64,000 nt of DNA, taken from the NCBI RefSeq assembly GCF_033878955.1, contig NZ_CP138858.1, positions 1,488,001 to 1,552,000 on the forward strand, given 5' to 3'. Shown one piece after another: positions 48,401 to 56,084 of the stretch. Under the pieces are notes generated by a model. It had not been told where the DNA came from. It did no database searches and saw only the letters and a list, made by a program, of their open reading frames with translations. Origin of the DNA: Coraliomargarita algicola (GTDB lineage Bacteria > Verrucomicrobiota > Verrucomicrobiia > Opitutales > Coraliomargaritaceae). Every line of letters begins with the position of its first letter. The first letter of the stretch is position 1. The translations under genes and the position numbers were made by a program.

Positions 48401-49396
48401 CAAGCCAAGCTATCGGGTGCCCAACAATCAGCGATCGCCTTAAACTATCGAGTCACTCAAGCGGACGAACTCAAAGTCACCCTAACCAATCGTCTCAGCC
48501 AGCCATATCAGGGGTCCATCACAATCCCGTCTATTCAACCAGCCGACAGCTTCCCGCTGGAGCTGGCTGGCCTGGCGTCGACTCAACGTAGCATCCAACT
48601 GCCCAATCCTTTGAAAGCGGAACAAATGAACGACGTTTCGCTCTCGATCCTTTTAACTGAAGCCGACGGCACCTCTTCCGAGCAAGCCGTCACTTTCGAA
48701 GCACTGCCCATACTCAGGCGAGATCACTTCCAGATCGACGGCGAGCTAAACGACTGGAACGAAATCCCAGCAATCCCACTAAGCAATGCGATTCAGGTAA
48801 AACCGTCGGCACCAGTAGACACCACTCGCGAGTTCGAAGCTAGCTACCGCGTCGCCTGGAATGAGTCCCACCTCTACCTTTGTGTTGAAGTGAAAGACTC
48901 CGAGCCTCATTTCCCACCCACTCAGACTCCCTCGTCAATCTGGACCATTGACAGTCTGCAAGTCTATCTGGACACCTTTGGCGATAACGCCGAACGCACA
49001 GTCAATCAGAGATTCGACTTCAACGACTACGAGTACGACATCTCAAAAAATCAAGAGACCGACGAGCTAATCGTGTATCGACGCATTGCCCCCGAGCAAC
49101 AACTCGCCGGAGGCCTGGATGCCCCCCGCCCCGACACCGTCGAACCCGATATCGATGCAGCCATCCGCATGACTGATAAGGGATACACGTATGAAGTGGC
49201 CTTCCCCCGCCGCTTAGTCGCGCCGTTGCCACTGGAGAGTGCCGGCTCATTCCGAATGGGCCTAACGCTCAACAACGGCAGTTCGGAAGGCAGACAGTCC
49301 AATTTAAATAACCTCTCCGTAGTGGGCAAAGATCCATACAATGCACCGGAAGCCTGGCCCATCATGCTGCCGGTACGGGCACCCGCGACAAAGTAA
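45428..49396 (+). CDS. Large secreted GH-A type glycoside hydrolase with CBM domains
   Basis: 1322 residues from ATG 45428 (signal peptide MNNVPYLALLLTCASSLTQA). An N-terminal beta-sandwich region comes first, then a CBM4/9-like module (NRLPNPSFESGLRYFNLYP, then LTQEWTRYSTTFTAPNRAAS, about residues 285-455). A TIM barrel follows, with probable acid/base E681 (LHGECNGG) and nucleophile E796 (IYWNEG), spaced as in clan GH-A (GH39/GH5-like). The C-terminal CBM9-like domain is FQIDGELNDWNEIPAIPLSN to ESHLYLCVEVKDSEP. The exact GH family is not certain. It likely attacks an extracellular polysaccharide for the adjacent lyase and GH30-like enzyme. Confidence 0.8.
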   Translation: MNNVPYLALLLTCASSLTQAQSSLEMTAPFRPLETQQAKPQIEINDFNEHQTFAIVAGDNQIALHPKNLLRQNITIARQPKPVVSVSYWGANESGYGWPFPGGDEQVIRNNAKELVIQKSFHDGSTGESAGNFTQTITLLEDGQIESSYQYTLPAGAKQPDDGLIFRFEESLASGMPVEIDGVNYQITAAASSTNEAPLFRGPAKRIVFWPEKPTQRFSIEFTQTVDLFLRERINALRPDRQDIEMRATPDRNGSIAYKLDIRNTSAASMQTDDTFANINFWKNDRLHIPDFEASRNRLPNPSFESGLRYFNLYPIWGTWPGRDLPLYTLDSTQGLFGNQSLKVSAWKDYERPNYLSTFTLPTEPGKSYTFSFYAKALAPGQRMQLFCVSGQWGDFPKLSNNSIKLTQEWTRYSTTFTAPNRAASMLFKIQNTSTEMETATLIDALQFEEGEQPSEFIDTTLGSDLITANPDNFLQPDEAFDTRLVISGPSNAKGQVSYTLEDLYYQNVASGTLDFTTDTEGRSTIDLPIDASIGEGIFVLRCDYTLEDASYTDFYRLSCLQALTKPFKHRPLFSGPAVTRINRSEAVAERFSAIGYGSSSYQSDPIANDLYHQHHITSTGSGVFGYGPKGTGELAQARRQVWERLESEPYSNELAEQVEAVAYQMVQAYPWIETWFLHGECNGGGGKLEVVRKRDYEGFAKFIIACARGILRADPEKRLMLTGGPTNMSPSGGILYLRNTIQQVNQLAPDLKFDAIAAHPYRPVPENPDLDADATTFIKMLEQHGYGDTPIYWNEGIYNNPWQIAEWGLDPHKGCSTDHWRCGTPTYDMGWGERISAAYYARSWLVGLKYADRVAQYDGWVGSFQTMDTRLTPVLSQKIPHTLGTLLGEASYVQDVRFAPESRVYVFEDAQQRPVAAMWSYMPMVDRGYEASPIATIEFGTQRPEVINLMGNSVQLNFDKSGSIQIPVSPFPVFIRGEAGQTAALIQSMEQAKLSGAQQSAIALNYRVTQADELKVTLTNRLSQPYQGSITIPSIQPADSFPLELAGLASTQRSIQLPNPLKAEQMNDVSLSILLTEADGTSSEQAVTFEALPILRRDHFQIDGELNDWNEIPAIPLSNAIQVKPSAPVDTTREFEASYRVAWNESHLYLCVEVKDSEPHFPPTQTPSSIWTIDSLQVYLDTFGDNAERTVNQRFDFNDYEYDISKNQETDELIVYRRIAPEQQLAGGLDAPRPDTVEPDIDAAIRMTDKGYTYEVAFPRRLVAPLPLESAGSFRMGLTLNNGSSEGRQSNLNNLSVVGKDPYNAPEAWPIMLPVRAPATK

Positions 49397-49462
49397 GGAG
49401 CGGAGACCTGCCGAGGGGTCTGCAAGTCCCGATGCCAATACATTTAATAGAAGCTGGAGGGG

Positions 49463-49660
49463 AGCCTCAAAACTTAGCTTTGGGGTCGATGCGTATCTCC
49501 CCGGTTCCGAGAACCGAGGCTACGAGTAACATTTCTATTAGTTCGCCTGGACGGTAGCCTCAAAACTTAGTTTTGGGGTCGATCTGCATCTCCCCGGTTC
49601 CGAGAACCGAGGCTACGAGTAACGTTTCTATTCGGTTCAAGGTTTTTGCGAATCGGTCCT
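49463..49660. repeat. Dispersed palindromic repeat, two ~93-bp units
   Basis: Two tandem units, each GCCTCAAAACTTAG(C/T)TTT, then a GGGGTCGAT stretch, then the CCCCGGTTCCGAGAACCG palindrome (49499 and 49592) and AGGCTACGAGTAAC. The tail at 49633, CGGTTCAAGGTTTTTGCGAA, matches the tail at 12856. Same family as the 12.78-kb copy. It lies between the convergent ends of the large hydrolase and GH30-like genes. Confidence 0.8.
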
Positions 49661-51638
49661 ACACCTGCCCCAAGGGCACATTCGTCAATGTAAGGATGGA
49701 GCCAGGAGCAATCACATAAACCGCATCAGGGTCTTGGCAGGCACGGACTACCGTGTTGGCCGCATAGGGAGACACTTCCTCCACCCACTTGGTTTTAGCG
49801 AGATCAATTCCTTCTAAGTCCAAACGGATCGCTACCAAGCCACGATTGAGTGCGACCACAGTTTGCCCCCCTTTGCCATCAATGAATACGCTCATCTGCA
49901 AATCCGCATGATCATGGACCAGCTCCACCCGAGTCATCCCCTTACGAATACGGCGACTCCACGCCCCCAAAACCCGCAGCTGATGACTGGAAGGAATCGC
50001 ATCGAATCCATTCTCACGATCTATCGTCAACAGGGATCGTGTCCAGGCATAGGAGGGCTGCTCCACATTTAACAACGTCCAGCAATACAGTAGCGCGGCC
50101 GCATCCAACAAAGTCAGATTTTTATGAATCAATTGCCCCATGAGTAAAGCCAAACGATAACTCTTCATTTGATAGCGCGGGCTATTCACACAGAGCTCAG
50201 TCGAAAGAAATGGTCGATCCCCATATAACGCATGCAACTCCCGCATCGGCGCATCAAAGTGATCCGGATCATCAAAGTATTGTTGAAAATCATACATATG
50301 CGTCGCCGCATAATCGATCTTCTCCCACGTCTCTGGCTTCTCCGTGAAAGTTTGAGCCCGAGTCACACCATCGGCATACAACTTGCCCCACTCAGAATCC
50401 CCGGAAAGCATATTGGCATCACTCATATGGATTTTGACATCCGTAAAGCCTGCGTCGTCCAGAGCCTGTCTCAAAGTGGCCACCATCGCATGATAAGTCA
50501 CCTTTGGATGCGAATTCTCATTTTGAATGCCCACAATATGAGGTGGACGCCCCGCCTTTTGCTGAGCTAAACGACAGTAATTCACAATCGATTCCGCATA
50601 AGCCTCAACCTTGAGCGGGCCATGTCGCTCCTTCCCTTTCTCATCGATGTAAGTTTCACCATCATGGACCATCCACTTTGGAAAACTCCAATATTCAAAC
50701 CAAACTTCGCCTCCTCGCTGGAGGAACTCCTTATTCAACTCGAAATCAGAAATATTACCATTGGGGAAATTATCACCGTAGTAATGCGGAATCGCCGAGT
50801 CGGGATCGTCCCAATTATCCATCGTTTCGCGAAGCTCCCCGGCGATAGGATTTTCTCGTTGAATACGAAGATTGTAGCTTTCAACAAATTGCCAAAAGCG
50901 CTCCTTTCCGGCATCACTTAATTCCGCATAGGCCATCGGCGTGGCAGTGCCTCCAAAACCGATCATAGTCTGTCGCAGCTGATCACTCTCCACGCGCACC
51001 GAGACCGTGCGTAGCTCCGGTTGCAACAATCTCCCCGAGCACTTGGCAGAGATATCAGACACTCGTAATTGGTGATGATGGAGATCTTGCAAACACACTT
51101 GAGAGATCATCTTTTCCCCGTTCACCCACACGGCCATTTCCATGTTGTGCGCAAGTGTCAGTCGCACGCTTTTCACAACTGACGGCAACGCACAGCGCCG
51201 CGCCGCCCACTTGACTTCAGGGTGCACATTGATGCCTGTATTCCCATCGAACTCAGACATCTCATTTTGAAACCAAAGCTTTCGTGGAACTTCAAAATCC
51301 TGATCAAATATCAATTCCGGCGAATTCAAATAAAACGAATCATGAAAGCTTTGCTGTAAGACTAGCTCATCGGAAGCGAGTGACAGCGTCACTTTCCCGC
51401 TCGGCCCCGTAAAAATCCACTCGAAACAAGCGCCCGCAGGCTCCCAAACATCAAAGTCCAAAGTCCGGTCAAAACAGGCCGTCAGCCATTCCTTAAAAAA
51501 AACCGGCTTTGCTTGATCTCCCTGCAACCAAACTTCCATAGCCAATTCCGATGCAGGCAACTCAAATACCCCAGCAACAACAGTTGTAGAATCATTGGAA
51601 TGAAAATTGGCTTGTGACGCGATTTCTGGTGGTATCAT
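49659..51638 (-). CDS. GH30-like glycoside hydrolase
   Basis: 659 residues. After an N-terminal beta-rich region (to about 210) the GH30-type barrel starts: QTMIGFGGTATPMAYAELSD, then YNLRIQRENPIAGELRET. The probable acid/base is E374 (GIQNENSHP) and the nucleophile E481 (LSTELCVN). The C-terminal beta-domain is GGQTVVALNRGLVAIRLDLE. No signal peptide is evident, as for the lyase at 41656. GH30 members cleave beta-linked glucosyl, xylosyl, fucosyl or glucuronoxylan chains; the substrate here is unknown. Operator candidate site C lies just upstream at 51684. Confidence 0.82.
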   Translation of the reverse strand: MIPPEIASQANFHSNDSTTVVAGVFELPASELAMEVWLQGDQAKPVFFKEWLTACFDRTLDFDVWEPAGACFEWIFTGPSGKVTLSLASDELVLQQSFHDSFYLNSPELIFDQDFEVPRKLWFQNEMSEFDGNTGINVHPEVKWAARRCALPSVVKSVRLTLAHNMEMAVWVNGEKMISQVCLQDLHHHQLRVSDISAKCSGRLLQPELRTVSVRVESDQLRQTMIGFGGTATPMAYAELSDAGKERFWQFVESYNLRIQRENPIAGELRETMDNWDDPDSAIPHYYGDNFPNGNISDFELNKEFLQRGGEVWFEYWSFPKWMVHDGETYIDEKGKERHGPLKVEAYAESIVNYCRLAQQKAGRPPHIVGIQNENSHPKVTYHAMVATLRQALDDAGFTDVKIHMSDANMLSGDSEWGKLYADGVTRAQTFTEKPETWEKIDYAATHMYDFQQYFDDPDHFDAPMRELHALYGDRPFLSTELCVNSPRYQMKSYRLALLMGQLIHKNLTLLDAAALLYCWTLLNVEQPSYAWTRSLLTIDRENGFDAIPSSHQLRVLGAWSRRIRKGMTRVELVHDHADLQMSVFIDGKGGQTVVALNRGLVAIRLDLEGIDLAKTKWVEEVSPYAANTVVRACQDPDAVYVIAPGSILTLTNVPLGQV

Positions 51639-51683
51639 AAATAAAAATCAGATGGCAAATGGCTGACATCTACGATTTTTAAT

Positions 51684-51696
51684 TACGGGTAAAATA
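51684..51696. promoter_or_regulatory. Candidate LacI operator, site C
   Basis: TTACGGGTAAAAT, one mismatch from the 13-bp sequence shared by sites A and B; about 46 bp upstream of the GH30-like start. Confidence 0.45.
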
Positions 51697-51862
51697 AATC
51701 TCCATTTCCAAGCGGAGCCCACCCCATCGCGCCTCGATGACCAAGCGAGTGTTCTAAGCTTCGACATGTGGCTCCACCCCCAAAGGGACGAACATAGCAG
51801 TCCCCAAGCCCAGCAAGGTCGGCGGCATGCATCAACTGATGCCGCATCACTTCAATAGCCAC

Positions 51863-52570
51863 TCAGAACCACATTTTCACGCCACCGATCTGTAAGTGCC
51901 GCTCGCTAAGTTCTTCCCAAGGCATCCATTCCACATGTCCATCACGATACCCCGCATGGGCCCCAGTAGGCTCACCTGATTTTTGGTGATTCACCCCAGT
52001 GCCCCACTCATCGCCCATTTGTCGTGTAAGATCGACCCAAAGGTGCTGATAAGCGGTCTCATCGACGACTCTTTTCGCAAACAAGGGAAGGTCTTCGTCG
52101 GTGCCCCCCGATACGATGGCACTGGCAGCCCAGTTGTTATCATTGCCCATGTAGAGATAACCAGCAACGCGCGAGCCAGGCGAATAGTCCCAAAACTTTG
52201 CAGCATTCCAGTCTTCATTAGAGGGGTAGTAAAACGTATCCTCCGCCAAGCCATGCGTCACTCGAAACGACTCCAAGTTATCTGCATCAAACCAATAAGG
52301 ATTATTATAGGTCGGCTGATGCAAGTCCGGCAACTTCCCCCCCAGCAGAGATGCTCCCTGCAATGTAGCCGTCAACAGCGCACGAAGATTAGAAACACAG
52401 GCAACACGCTGACTTTTCTCTCTGACACTTGAAACTACAGGAATCAGAATCGACATAAGAACAGCAATTATTGCCATCGAAAACAACAGCTCCGTAAGAG
52501 TAAAGGCGCTCGCCCTCGCAAACCGCTTACGACCTACATCTTGTTTAATTTTACTTACGTTTGGCTCCAT
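51863..52570 (-). CDS. Pseudopilin-like secreted protein 2
   Basis: 235 residues. A basic leader (about 20 residues) ends in ASAFTLTELLFSMAIIAVLM, a prepilin-type N-terminus with the FTLxEL motif; the residue before F is alanine instead of the usual glycine. The C-terminal domain has GAHAGYRDGHVEWMPWEELS, the H-x-DG type ending seen in protein 1. It is placed between the GH30-like gene and PEP-CTERM gene 2, repeating the pseudopilin/hydrolase/PEP-CTERM grouping of 40.8-45.2 kb. Confidence 0.82.
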   Translation of the reverse strand: MEPNVSKIKQDVGRKRFARASAFTLTELLFSMAIIAVLMSILIPVVSSVREKSQRVACVSNLRALLTATLQGASLLGGKLPDLHQPTYNNPYWFDADNLESFRVTHGLAEDTFYYPSNEDWNAAKFWDYSPGSRVAGYLYMGNDNNWAASAIVSGGTDEDLPLFAKRVVDETAYQHLWVDLTRQMGDEWGTGVNHQKSGEPTGAHAGYRDGHVEWMPWEELSERHLQIGGVKMWF

Positions 52571-52664
52571 CTCTAAGAATCCTTTATATAGTATTTATTA
52601 CAACTGTTTCCGACCTGCCTCCTGACGCCGTAGGATACATTCCACAAACGGACTGAGTCTAATA

Positions 52665-52693
52665 TTGCGCGGGATGCAAGGCACCCCGCGCAA
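52665..52693. other. Hairpin between PEP-CTERM gene 2 and pseudopilin 2
   Basis: TTGCGCGGG and CCCGCGCAA form a perfect 9-bp stem with an 11-base loop, 33 bp after the PEP-CTERM 2 stop. On the minus transcript the T7 run lies before the stem, not after it, so this is not a standard terminator. It could be a processing or attenuation structure. Confidence 0.6.
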
Positions 52694-52725
52694 AAAAATC
52701 AGATAATACGATTGTGCCTCAGGCG

Positions 52726-53493
52726 CTACGCATTTCGTGACCCACGCTTCAGAAAGACTGAAGCTCCCATCGAGGCAAATGCCAACACTAGCGCAAACGA
52801 TGAGGGCTCGGGAATCACACTGCTAGCAGTGAGAACGACATTATCAATACGATGCGTCCGGTCAGTGGCGGAGGAAGTGTCGTAAAAGTAGAAGCGGAAC
52901 TCCACGTCCGAGCTCAGCTCCTGAAACTCAGTGATGCCTGACAAGTCAATGAATTGAGCCACTGTCGTGCTGACATCGAGATCGGAACCGGAACCTGAAT
53001 CATAATCCGCGCCATCGATGGTATATGTGCCAAGTAGGTCTCCGGCAGTTGCGAAGCCGTCAAAACTACTGAGAACAGACACACTGAAGGTCAGGGTGGG
53101 ATGAGTGTTCCAGAACGCCTGATCAAATTCGAGCGAGTCTAGACTGACCGTGGCGCCGCCCGTCTCTACGTCGAGCGTGAAAGAATGATAATCGTTAGCA
53201 GTGATCGCATTGGAAAGGCTGCCTTCTGTTTGAAACGAGAAAAAGAAAGCATTATTCGATCCGCTGCTAATTCCGGAGTAGGTCGAAGTATTCGGACTGA
53301 CCGTTCCGATGTAGTCCCCGGCAGTCGTGAAGCTATCCGTATCGCCGGACGCAGCGCTACCACCTGAAAAGTCATAATCGGCGACAACAACAGAAGCCGA
53401 GGCACCGCTCGCAAGGACTCCCAAAGAAAGGATCGCAGCAAACGCGGAAAGCCCGCGACGATTAAGTAGGTCTGAGTTGATTTTAGTATTCAT
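52726..53493 (-). CDS. PEP-CTERM sorted surface protein 2
   Basis: 255 residues. Signal peptide (GLSAFAAILSLGVLASGASA), a beta-rich passenger (VVVADYDFSGGSAASGDTDS, then FRFYFYDTSSATDRTHRIDN, jelly-roll-like), and the C-terminal sorting tail VIPEPSSFALVLAFASMGAS followed by FLKRGSRNA. Exported and processed by an exosortase that lies elsewhere. Directly upstream of its start, on the coding strand, is an (AC)16 microsatellite ending 5 bp before the ATG, where the ribosome-binding site should be. Confidence 0.88.
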   Translation of the reverse strand: MNTKINSDLLNRRGLSAFAAILSLGVLASGASASVVVADYDFSGGSAASGDTDSFTTAGDYIGTVSPNTSTYSGISSGSNNAFFFSFQTEGSLSNAITANDYHSFTLDVETGGATVSLDSLEFDQAFWNTHPTLTFSVSVLSSFDGFATAGDLLGTYTIDGADYDSGSGSDLDVSTTVAQFIDLSGITEFQELSSDVEFRFYFYDTSSATDRTHRIDNVVLTASSVIPEPSSFALVLAFASMGASVFLKRGSRNA

Positions 53494-53496
53494 GGG

Positions 53497-54063
<567 letters not shown>

Positions 54064-54858
54064 ATGACACACCACACACAGAGCAATCCGCACAGCACAC
54101 ACACACCCAATCAGCAAAAGCAGCAGCTGAGAGGCATAAAGCTCCGAAGCCTGCTGAAGCAGAGCACAGCAGGACTAATTGCGCTATCGATCGGCATCCT
54201 AACACCCATCGCCAGCCAAGCACAGGAGATCCTACTAGATGAAGATTTCTCAAGATCAGCCAAAGGCACCTTCCTAGAGCACTCCTCAGAATCCGAGTGG
54301 CACGCAGACAAAGGGCGATTAATCATCGGCAATGGGCGAGCACTCAATGGACAAGCACTTGGCTACGCCCCAAACAGAACATGGGCCAATCAGACCTACT
54401 ATAAGAACCTCAACGCAACCCTCGCCCCCGGCGAAGCGGTCGAAGTCAGTTTTTCTGCAGCCGTCAAAACTGATGCTTCGCCAGAGTTTTATATATACGC
54501 CATGCGCCTCAACGACGGAGACAACTCAATCCAAATCCAAGTCAAAGGCGGCAAAGACGCACCAGTGGTGACAATCGAGAGCGTGCTAAACAATAAAAAG
54601 ACTCAAGCTGAAATAACAAGTGCCTCCTACTACGAAACATCAGAGAGCGCTGGCCTAGTCGCAGTTGCGATGTTAGTCACCGAAAACTCCGCTCAGGCCT
54701 ACTACGACCGCAATGGTAAGGGTGAATGGATCGCAATTGGTGAGCCCGTAGCCTGCCAATTGTCTACACTGGACCGCGTGCAGCTTAAATACTATTCAAT
54801 GGGATTCTGGAGCGCGATGGACGACCTAAAAGTGGCCATCGGCAAACCTGGCCAATAA
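54064..54858 (+). CDS. Secreted beta-sandwich protein, LamG-like
   Basis: 264 residues. An unusual polar N-terminus (MTHHTQSNPHSTHTPNQQKQ), coded by the same A/C-rich DNA as upstream, precedes a signal peptide (STAGLIALSIGILTPIASQA), so the true start may be further in. The mature part is a beta-sandwich pattern (EILLDEDFSRSAKGTFLEHS, then AVEVSFSAAVKTDASPEFYI) like concanavalin/LamG carbohydrate-binding domains. First gene of the second carbohydrate operon; the regulator follows after 22 bp. Function not assigned beyond likely glycan or surface binding. Confidence 0.65.
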   Translation: MTHHTQSNPHSTHTPNQQKQQLRGIKLRSLLKQSTAGLIALSIGILTPIASQAQEILLDEDFSRSAKGTFLEHSSESEWHADKGRLIIGNGRALNGQALGYAPNRTWANQTYYKNLNATLAPGEAVEVSFSAAVKTDASPEFYIYAMRLNDGDNSIQIQVKGGKDAPVVTIESVLNNKKTQAEITSASYYETSESAGLVAVAMLVTENSAQAYYDRNGKGEWIAIGEPVACQLSTLDRVQLKYYSMGFWSAMDDLKVAIGKPGQ

Positions 54859-54880
54859 CAAAATTCAAAGGATCTATATT

Positions 54881-56044
54881 ATGGCGACAGTACGCACATT
54901 AAACGAAGACGGCGGCGAAAACGAATCTCCCGTGAATACACCGGAGCGAAGCCGCGTAATGAAGCACTTGAACAAACTCGTGCGACAACGCCACGAGGGC
55001 GATCGCTTGCCATCGGTCCGTCAGATCAGTAAAGACTGTCGTGTCAGTTCCGTGACCGTGCAGGCAGTCGTGGAGGACCTCTGCAAACAAGGGATCATTG
55101 AGACACGCCCCCGTAGCGGCATCTTCCTAGCTGAAGGCGGCTCCAAAGCAGGACTGGGCCAAGTCGACATACTATTTATAACCAGCAATGCGCACGCACT
55201 CGATGCAGATGTCGTAGAGCGGGAAACATTTCATCCACAACTACTACAAGAGCTGGTCAGCCGTTGTGGAAAAGACCTGCGGAGCACACGGGTTCACGTC
55301 ATGCTGGGAAGCGCAGCCGACAGCGAATTACACGACCTGATCAGTCGTGTGGACTTTCAGTCCTGCGTCGTGATTGGAATGCAGGATCAACATGTAAACC
55401 AAGTCTTAAAGCAACATGAAGTGTCCTTTGTGCACCTATTCCCTTCGGCTCCGGTCTTACCGGATTACTGCGTGGCAGTGAACAACGAAAAACTGGTTCG
55501 CATGCAACTCGAGCACCTATGGAATCTGGGACATCAAAAGATTGGCTTGTTCGCCCGCTACGACGCAGCAGCCTTCCACCGCGACAAAGTGGAACGACGC
55601 ATGTGCTACTATCGCCTGATGGCAGAAGCAGGACTGCGCGTGGCACCGCACTGGGCTCCGCAGCTCAGCTATGAGCCCGCCGAAGCAGTCGAAACAATCC
55701 AGACAGCCTTCGCAGATCCGACCGACCGCCCCACTGCGCTCATCGTCGATGACAGCTCGCTGCCACTGATCTATCAGACTCTTCAAAGCCTCGGGCTGAC
55801 TCCCGGACGCGACATCGCGCTAGTCGGCACCGATGGTCTGCCGATTTCAGCGGCAATGCACCCCACGGCAACTTCCCTGCACATCGGGCTGGGCTCGGCC
55901 GCAGCCCTTGCTTTGGACATGCTGGATAGCCGGGCACAAAACCCAGACTTCCCTTCAGAATGTCGCTGGGCACCGATCGAACTCATCGCCCGGGACACGT
56001 CCTGCCCCCCGCCTGCATCCGTCGACGAGCCATCTGCAAGCTAG
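54881..56044 (+). CDS. GntR-HTH/LacI-type effector hybrid regulator
   Basis: 387 residues. The N-terminal GntR winged helix is LNKLVRQRHEGDRLPSVRQI, then SSVTVQAVVEDLCKQGIIET and RPRSGIFLAEGG. The C-terminal half is a LacI/periplasmic-binding-like sensor (LEHLWNLGHQKIGLFARYDA, then PTALIVDDSSLPLIYQTLQS). This AraR-like architecture controls sugar genes in response to a ligand. A good Shine-Dalgarno AAAGGA lies 8 bp before the ATG. It is embedded in the operon it probably controls. Confidence 0.88.
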   Translation: MATVRTLNEDGGENESPVNTPERSRVMKHLNKLVRQRHEGDRLPSVRQISKDCRVSSVTVQAVVEDLCKQGIIETRPRSGIFLAEGGSKAGLGQVDILFITSNAHALDADVVERETFHPQLLQELVSRCGKDLRSTRVHVMLGSAADSELHDLISRVDFQSCVVIGMQDQHVNQVLKQHEVSFVHLFPSAPVLPDYCVAVNNEKLVRMQLEHLWNLGHQKIGLFARYDAAAFHRDKVERRMCYYRLMAEAGLRVAPHWAPQLSYEPAEAVETIQTAFADPTDRPTALIVDDSSLPLIYQTLQSLGLTPGRDIALVGTDGLPISAAMHPTATSLHIGLGSAAALALDMLDSRAQNPDFPSECRWAPIELIARDTSCPPPASVDEPSAS

Positions 56045-56084
56045 CGCAGGCCAAACGACTTTTAAATCCATTTCATCGACACCC

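Noticed and set aside
52665..52693. Rho-independent terminator after PEP-CTERM gene 2
   Set aside because: The stem is perfect, but the T run precedes it on the transcribed strand, and the plus strand has an A run after it. Listed only as a hairpin.
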